Origin: Proteiniphilum sp.
GTDB lineage: Bacteria; Bacteroidota; Bacteroidia; Bacteroidales; Dysgonomonadaceae
NCBI GenBank assembly: GCA_031284475.1
Contig: JAISZV010000354.1
Span: forward strand, 1-11,344
Reading direction: 5' to 3'
Length of the DNA: 11,344 nt
Each line of letters starts with the position of its first letter. The stretch's first letter is position 1. The notes below the pieces were generated by a model that saw only the letters and a program-made list of their open reading frames with translations, ran no database searches and had not been told where the DNA came from. The position numbers and the translations under genes are program-made. This document shows, one piece after another, positions 7,698 to 11,344 of this stretch.

Positions 7698-10688
7698 TTA
7701 CTTTTCCGGTTTCATCACAACCCCTATTCTTTTTTTCCCGTTTATTTTGATGACTACGGGCCGGTTGAAGTGTACCTGCCGGATAAATTCCGTTTCATGG
7801 ACGGCCGGCTGCGTATTCAGAAATTCTTCATCGAAAAACCCATCGTTTTCGGTAAAAGGATTGACGGTAAAATAACCCACGCCAAAGGAGGTAAGATTCT
7901 GAAAGAAGTGGGTTCCCTGGCTCGGTTCTATGCGGTAGTTCTCCATTCCCGACTCCACAATTACCCGTGCCTGGCTTATATGCGGCCATTTTACCGGAAC
8001 GCCCAGCCAGGGATCGGAAGAACCCCAACGGCCCGGGCCTACCAGTACATAATTGGCGCCGGCAGCCACGAAACGGCTGTTCAACGTCTCTATTTCGCGG
8101 GCTATCAATCCGTTTTTGGAAGCGTCAAAGGAGGCGGTTTTCAGATAGACCACATCGTATACGTCGTTCGATATACCGTTTCCGAGCGCATTTCTTGAGA
8201 ACAATACAGTATCGGCCGCATCCAGCTTTTCGAGATCGTCATGCACCACCTCCCGGCTATCCACAATCGGGCGTATCTGCAATACGTAAAAAGAGGCCAG
8301 TTGCTGATCCTTGATATCTACGGCAAATTCTATCTCTACCGGGCGGCCCATCTCTTTTTGTCCTGCTTTCAGCAGTTTTTCCAGTATCTCGGCCAGAGGG
8401 AACATGGCGTGTTGTAGAATATTTACAAAAGAGACTATCTTACGGCCTCCTTCGTAAAAACCGTCCCGGATAATCTGGTCTTGGGGGTCGTAGGTAGAGG
8501 CCACATACCTAAGCGGGCCTTCTTTTTCGGCCTCCTTAAGACGAAGTTTCAGCAGGTTGAACCCGTCGTCAACTGTAAAATCTTTTGTCATCGAGTTGAG
8601 GTCGAGCGCATAGAAGCGCGTTTGGGTATCGCTCAATGCCAGCTCAAGCGAACTCAGTTGCAGGATATTGGAGGCATGGAGCGGCGAGAAGCGAAGCCCT
8701 ATGTTGCCGTCCATAATATATTTCCCTAACCCGAAAGCCATGTTCACAACGCCGTCTTCCGGTTCTTCGTTCCCCACAGGGTAGTAGTTGATGGAACGGG
8801 CTGCTCCCGAAATGGCGGGATAAAACAAATTACCGTATTGCGAGCCTACCGCCTCCTGAAGCACGATGGCCATTTTTTCCTGATCTATCAGGTTGTGCGT
8901 GGCAGCCATGTAGGCTTTGCTATCTTTATAAAAAACAGAGGCGTATACCGCTTTGATGGCATTGTTGAGAAGGCGCACCATTTCATATTTATCGTTCACA
9001 TAAGGGATCATGTAGGTGGAGTAAATACCTGCGAACGGCTGGTATTGGGAATCTTCCAATAAACTTGATGAACGGATGGCGACGGGGGCGCCGATTGCTT
9101 CAAAGAAAACCAGGAAATCGCTTACTAACCGTTTCGGGAGTTTGGCGGCAAGAAAGTGTTTGAGGATCATCTCATCATCCTGTTCCGAGAGGGCTATCGG
9201 ATAAAGGTTGTTGGCCTCCATAAATTCGTCGAATATATCCGTACAAAGCGCTACCGTTTTGGGGGTGGTTACAGGGAAGTTTTGGTGGTTGTTAAGCTCC
9301 GGATGCGTTTTTACTATATAGCCGATAAAAGCCAGGCCTCGGCCTTTGCCTCCGAGCGACCCTTCTCCGATGCGGGCGAAATTGGAATACTGGTCGAACC
9401 GGTCTTTCTCGAAAACGGCTACTACGCCGGTGTTTTTCATGCGCCGGTATTGTACGATGGTGGCGTAAATAAGTTCACGCGCGTCGTGCATATTGGCGTA
9501 TTCCGAGACGTCTATTTTTTTCAGCATTTCTGCTACGGGAAACATGGCGCGTGAATAAAAGAACCGGGAAAAATGGTTTCGCGAGAGGTGATAATACAAG
9601 GCGTCGTCGGGGATATTGCGGATGTTCATCTGCAATTCTTTGAGGTTTTTGATGCGGAATACCTCTTCTTTGGTGTTGGGGTCGGTAATGATGAAATCGC
9701 CGAATCCCAGGTTTTCTTTAATTGCTTTGCGAAGATCCTGCGGAAAGGTTTTGGAGTTTTTATCGATAAACACAGCATCCACGTCGGCGGCATATTTCCG
9801 GTTTTCCGATTCGGAAGAGGTGTAGATGATGGGGATGTAATGGTCTTTTTTCCTGATCCATTCTCCCAACCGTTTTCCGGCCAGTTTGTCTTTTTTGCCG
9901 GCGATAGTAAAACTCATGTCGCTGATCAGGCCCAGCATGTTATCGCCATATTTTTTGTAATAGGCAACGGCTTCTTCGTAGTTGCGGGCGAGGAGTATTT
10001 TTGGCCGTCCGCGCATACGCAGCATACGCAGGTGGTCGTTGAGCGCTTCTTTCGAGAATTCTTTTGATTCGTTGAGCACAAACTTGTAGAGCAGCGGCAA
10101 GGCCGACGAATAGAAACGCACCGAATCTTCTACCAGCATAACGGTTTGCACGCCAACGGTCTTTACGTCGTGCTCTACATTCATCCGGTCTTCGATGATT
10201 TTGATGATGGCCAGCAGCAGGTCGGTATCGCCCAGCCAACTGAATACATAATCGATTCCGCTCAAATCAGACTTCCGCAACGATTGTGTAACCGCTTTTG
10301 AAAAAGGCGTGAGCAACACTACCGGAATATCGGGATAGCGCGCTTTGATTTGTTTTGCCAGGTCAAACGTATCGCTGTTGTCCATATTGGGCATGCAGAT
10401 GATGAGTTCATAATGGTTTTGTTTTAGTTCCGCCAGCGCTTCGCGGCTGTTGCCCACTTGCGTGAAACGGGGCGGATAGCGGAGGTTGAGCGAGGTGTAT
10501 TCGTTGAATATCTGTTCGTCAACGCGGCCGTCGTCTTCCAGTATGAACATATCGTAGCGCGAAGCCACCATCAGCACGTTGTAGATGCGTTTGTTCATCA
10601 ACTTCACAAATGGGGCGTCGCGAAACCGGAAGCGGTCTATATCATGCGCTTTGATTGCTGATCGGGGGGGAGTTAATTTCGTTTTCAT
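7698..10688 (-). CDS. receiver-like/PEP-pyruvate-binding (PPDK_N) domain protein, not a full PEP synthase
   Basis: A 996-residue cytoplasmic protein. ATG 10688 (MKTKLTPPRS) is preferred to the TTG at 10709. Order seen: receiver-like domain 1 (about 33-170), degenerate; receiver-like domain 2 (about 180-330), with acid pair E187-D188, candidate phospho-Asp D257 in LISDMSF, T290/S291 and K310; a helical linker (about 350-430) with RNHFSRFFYSRAMFPVAEML; an ATP-grasp domain as in the nucleotide half of PEP synthase and pyruvate phosphate dikinase (about 435-810), with the glycine-rich IGEGSLGGKGRGLAF (K448), AIRSSSLLEDS (R539), IEF (E787) and QIRP (Q804, R806); and a C-terminal domain (about 815-996) with GPGRWGSSDPWLGVP and EPSQGTHFF. 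The phosphohistidine and PEP TIM-barrel domains are absent and the length suits neither full enzyme, so synthesis of PEP is unlikely. Such proteins are often annotated as PEP/pyruvate-binding or PEP synthase in Bacteroidota; I know of no established reaction. It lies 31 bases after the lipoprotein gene and 44 before the macroglobulin gene, probably co-transcribed. Confidence 0.88.
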   Translation of the reverse strand: MKTKLTPPRSAIKAHDIDRFRFRDAPFVKLMNKRIYNVLMVASRYDMFILEDDGRVDEQIFNEYTSLNLRYPPRFTQVGNSREALAELKQNHYELIICMPNMDNSDTFDLAKQIKARYPDIPVVLLTPFSKAVTQSLRKSDLSGIDYVFSWLGDTDLLLAIIKIIEDRMNVEHDVKTVGVQTVMLVEDSVRFYSSALPLLYKFVLNESKEFSKEALNDHLRMLRMRGRPKILLARNYEEAVAYYKKYGDNMLGLISDMSFTIAGKKDKLAGKRLGEWIRKKDHYIPIIYTSSESENRKYAADVDAVFIDKNSKTFPQDLRKAIKENLGFGDFIITDPNTKEEVFRIKNLKELQMNIRNIPDDALYYHLSRNHFSRFFYSRAMFPVAEMLKKIDVSEYANMHDARELIYATIVQYRRMKNTGVVAVFEKDRFDQYSNFARIGEGSLGGKGRGLAFIGYIVKTHPELNNHQNFPVTTPKTVALCTDIFDEFMEANNLYPIALSEQDDEMILKHFLAAKLPKRLVSDFLVFFEAIGAPVAIRSSSLLEDSQYQPFAGIYSTYMIPYVNDKYEMVRLLNNAIKAVYASVFYKDSKAYMAATHNLIDQEKMAIVLQEAVGSQYGNLFYPAISGAARSINYYPVGNEEPEDGVVNMAFGLGKYIMDGNIGLRFSPLHASNILQLSSLELALSDTQTRFYALDLNSMTKDFTVDDGFNLLKLRLKEAEKEGPLRYVASTYDPQDQIIRDGFYEGGRKIVSFVNILQHAMFPLAEILEKLLKAGQKEMGRPVEIEFAVDIKDQQLASFYVLQIRPIVDSREVVHDDLEKLDAADTVLFSRNALGNGISNDVYDVVYLKTASFDASKNGLIAREIETLNSRFVAAGANYVLVGPGRWGSSDPWLGVPVKWPHISQARVIVESGMENYRIEPSQGTHFFQNLTSFGVGYFTVNPFTENDGFFDEEFLNTQPAVHETEFIRQVHFNRPVVIKINGKKRIGVVMKPEK

Positions 10689-10719
10689 CGTTTTTTTGCA
10701 AACCGGCAATGGCGAAGCG

Positions 10720-11256
10720 TTAGAATAAAATCTGTTCTACCTGGTTGTTTCTCGATATTTCGGCTATTCCGTCGGCAACATAAAAATGGCCTAAGCTATA
10801 ACCGGTTTTTTCGTTGTATATCTCTCTCAATCCGGGAGAATGTGCAAATGCGCCGGCGTTTACAACGTCGTTGTCTTGGGCAACGGCTTTACCGGTTATT
10901 CTTATCCAGCTTCCGTTGGAGTTCACCGCCACAATTTCGATATTGGGATTTTGGCGTATTTGCCTGTAAGACGATTTATGTTTTCCCACATGAAACCATA
11001 TTTTTCCGTCGTGTTCCATCACGATTCCTATCGGCCGCAGCCGGGGGCGATTCCCTTCTACCGACGAAAAAAAGTATGGCCCGCTTTCTTTCAAAAAAGC
11101 GTATACCTGTTTTTGCCCTTCTTCTTTGGATATATCCACACGGGTAACGCCCAATCCTGTGGCCCCCGAAGAGGCGTCCGTTGTTTTTTCGCCGTTGCCG
11201 CATGAGCCTAAAGCTGCAATTGCAAGGGAAATAATAAGAATGATTTCTTTTTTCAT
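10720..11256 (-). CDS. lipoprotein with pyridoxamine 5'-phosphate oxidase-like split-barrel domain
   Basis: A 178-residue protein. The N-terminus MKKEIILIISLAIAALGSC is a lipoprotein signal peptide with lipobox LGSC (lipidated Cys19), followed by a polar Gly/Thr/Ser-rich tether to about residue 38. The rest matches the flavin-binding split-barrel family: a helix with YAFLKESGPYFFSSVEG, then RPRLRPIGIVMEHDGKIWFHVG, HKSSYRQIRQNPNIEIVAVN and WIRITGKAVA. Family members bind FMN, F420 or heme and act as small oxidoreductases or cofactor sinks. This one resembles the short Bacteroidota PPOX-like proteins, not PdxH. Most of those I recall are cytoplasmic and lack a signal peptide, so lipidation and export are unusual. 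The ATG at 11256 places the signal peptide correctly. It appears to be the first gene of a three-gene unit. Substrate and cofactor are unknown. Confidence 0.87.
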   Translation of the reverse strand: MKKEIILIISLAIAALGSCGNGEKTTDASSGATGLGVTRVDISKEEGQKQVYAFLKESGPYFFSSVEGNRPRLRPIGIVMEHDGKIWFHVGKHKSSYRQIRQNPNIEIVAVNSNGSWIRITGKAVAQDNDVVNAGAFAHSPGLREIYNEKTGYSLGHFYVADGIAEISRNNQVEQILF

Positions 11257-11292
11257 TTCAAAAGTGTTTTGTAAGTGATAGTATGCTGTTCA

Positions 11293-11326
11293 CAAAAATA
11301 GCAATAAAAATCAGAGTGGTAGCAAA
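11293..11326 (-). promoter_or_regulatory. candidate promoter of the lipoprotein-led operon
   Basis: TATTTTTG (11293-11300, minus strand) fits the Bacteroidota -7 consensus TAnnTTTG, and TTTG at 11323-11326 could be the -33 box. The 22-base spacer is slightly longer than usual. Transcription would start near 11286, about 30 bases before the ATG at 11256. The region is AT-rich, so chance matches are possible. Confidence 0.42.
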
Positions 11327-11344
11327 ACAGACATAAACATTCCA

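Noticed and set aside
7698..10688. Annotation as phosphoenolpyruvate synthase (ppsA)
   Set aside because: Only the nucleotide-binding part is present; the phosphohistidine swivelling domain and the PEP/pyruvate barrel are missing.
10720..11256. Annotation as PdxH, the vitamin B6 biosynthetic oxidase
   Set aside because: The protein is exported, is shorter than PdxH, and its motifs fit the general split-barrel family; nothing visible indicates B6 synthesis.
1..11344. CRISPR arrays, insertion sequences, tRNA or rRNA genes, phage or toxin genes
   Set aside because: No repeated spacer-like units, transposase motifs, terminal repeats or RNA-gene signatures were seen; five genes fill almost the whole window.

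Overview
The window reads as a stretch of a Bacteroidales chromosome (phylum Bacteroidota). This rests on three things: the families present (a Bacteroidota-type alpha-2-macroglobulin, a DUF1573 protein, a MeaB starting MEHPEND), near-consensus Bacteroidota -7 boxes (TAnnTTTG) in front of three genes, and the absence of clear Shine-Dalgarno sites. I cannot place it to genus. There is no sign of mobile DNA, CRISPR, tRNA or rRNA. All five genes lie on the minus strand and coding density is high; the longest gap is about 157 bases.

In transcription order (right to left): (1) an exported lipoprotein with a flavin-binding split-barrel (pyridoxamine 5'-phosphate oxidase-like) domain; (2) a 996-residue protein with two receiver-like domains, a helical linker and a PEP-synthase-type ATP-grasp domain, but without the phosphohistidine and PEP-binding domains of true PEP synthases; (3) a 1965-residue secreted alpha-2-macroglobulin whose thioester motif is absent; (4) a small exported DUF1573 protein; (5) the G3E-type GTPase MeaB, chaperone of methylmalonyl-CoA mutase.

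Genes 1-3 are separated by only 31 and 44 bases, with no visible promoter or terminator between them, so they look like one transcription unit driven from about 11293-11326. DUF1573 and meaB each have their own -7 box. The meaB leader is about 108 nt long and contains a striking nested inverted repeat (1124-1163). An ATG one base after the meaB stop at the window edge suggests a tightly coupled further gene.

The most interesting element is the second gene. It looks like a signal-responsive ATP-grasp protein with one dead and one apparently live receiver domain, an intact set of nucleotide-site residues, and an unrecognised C-terminal domain in place of the usual phosphotransfer histidine domain. 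It sits between two envelope proteins. Its reaction cannot be told from the sequence.
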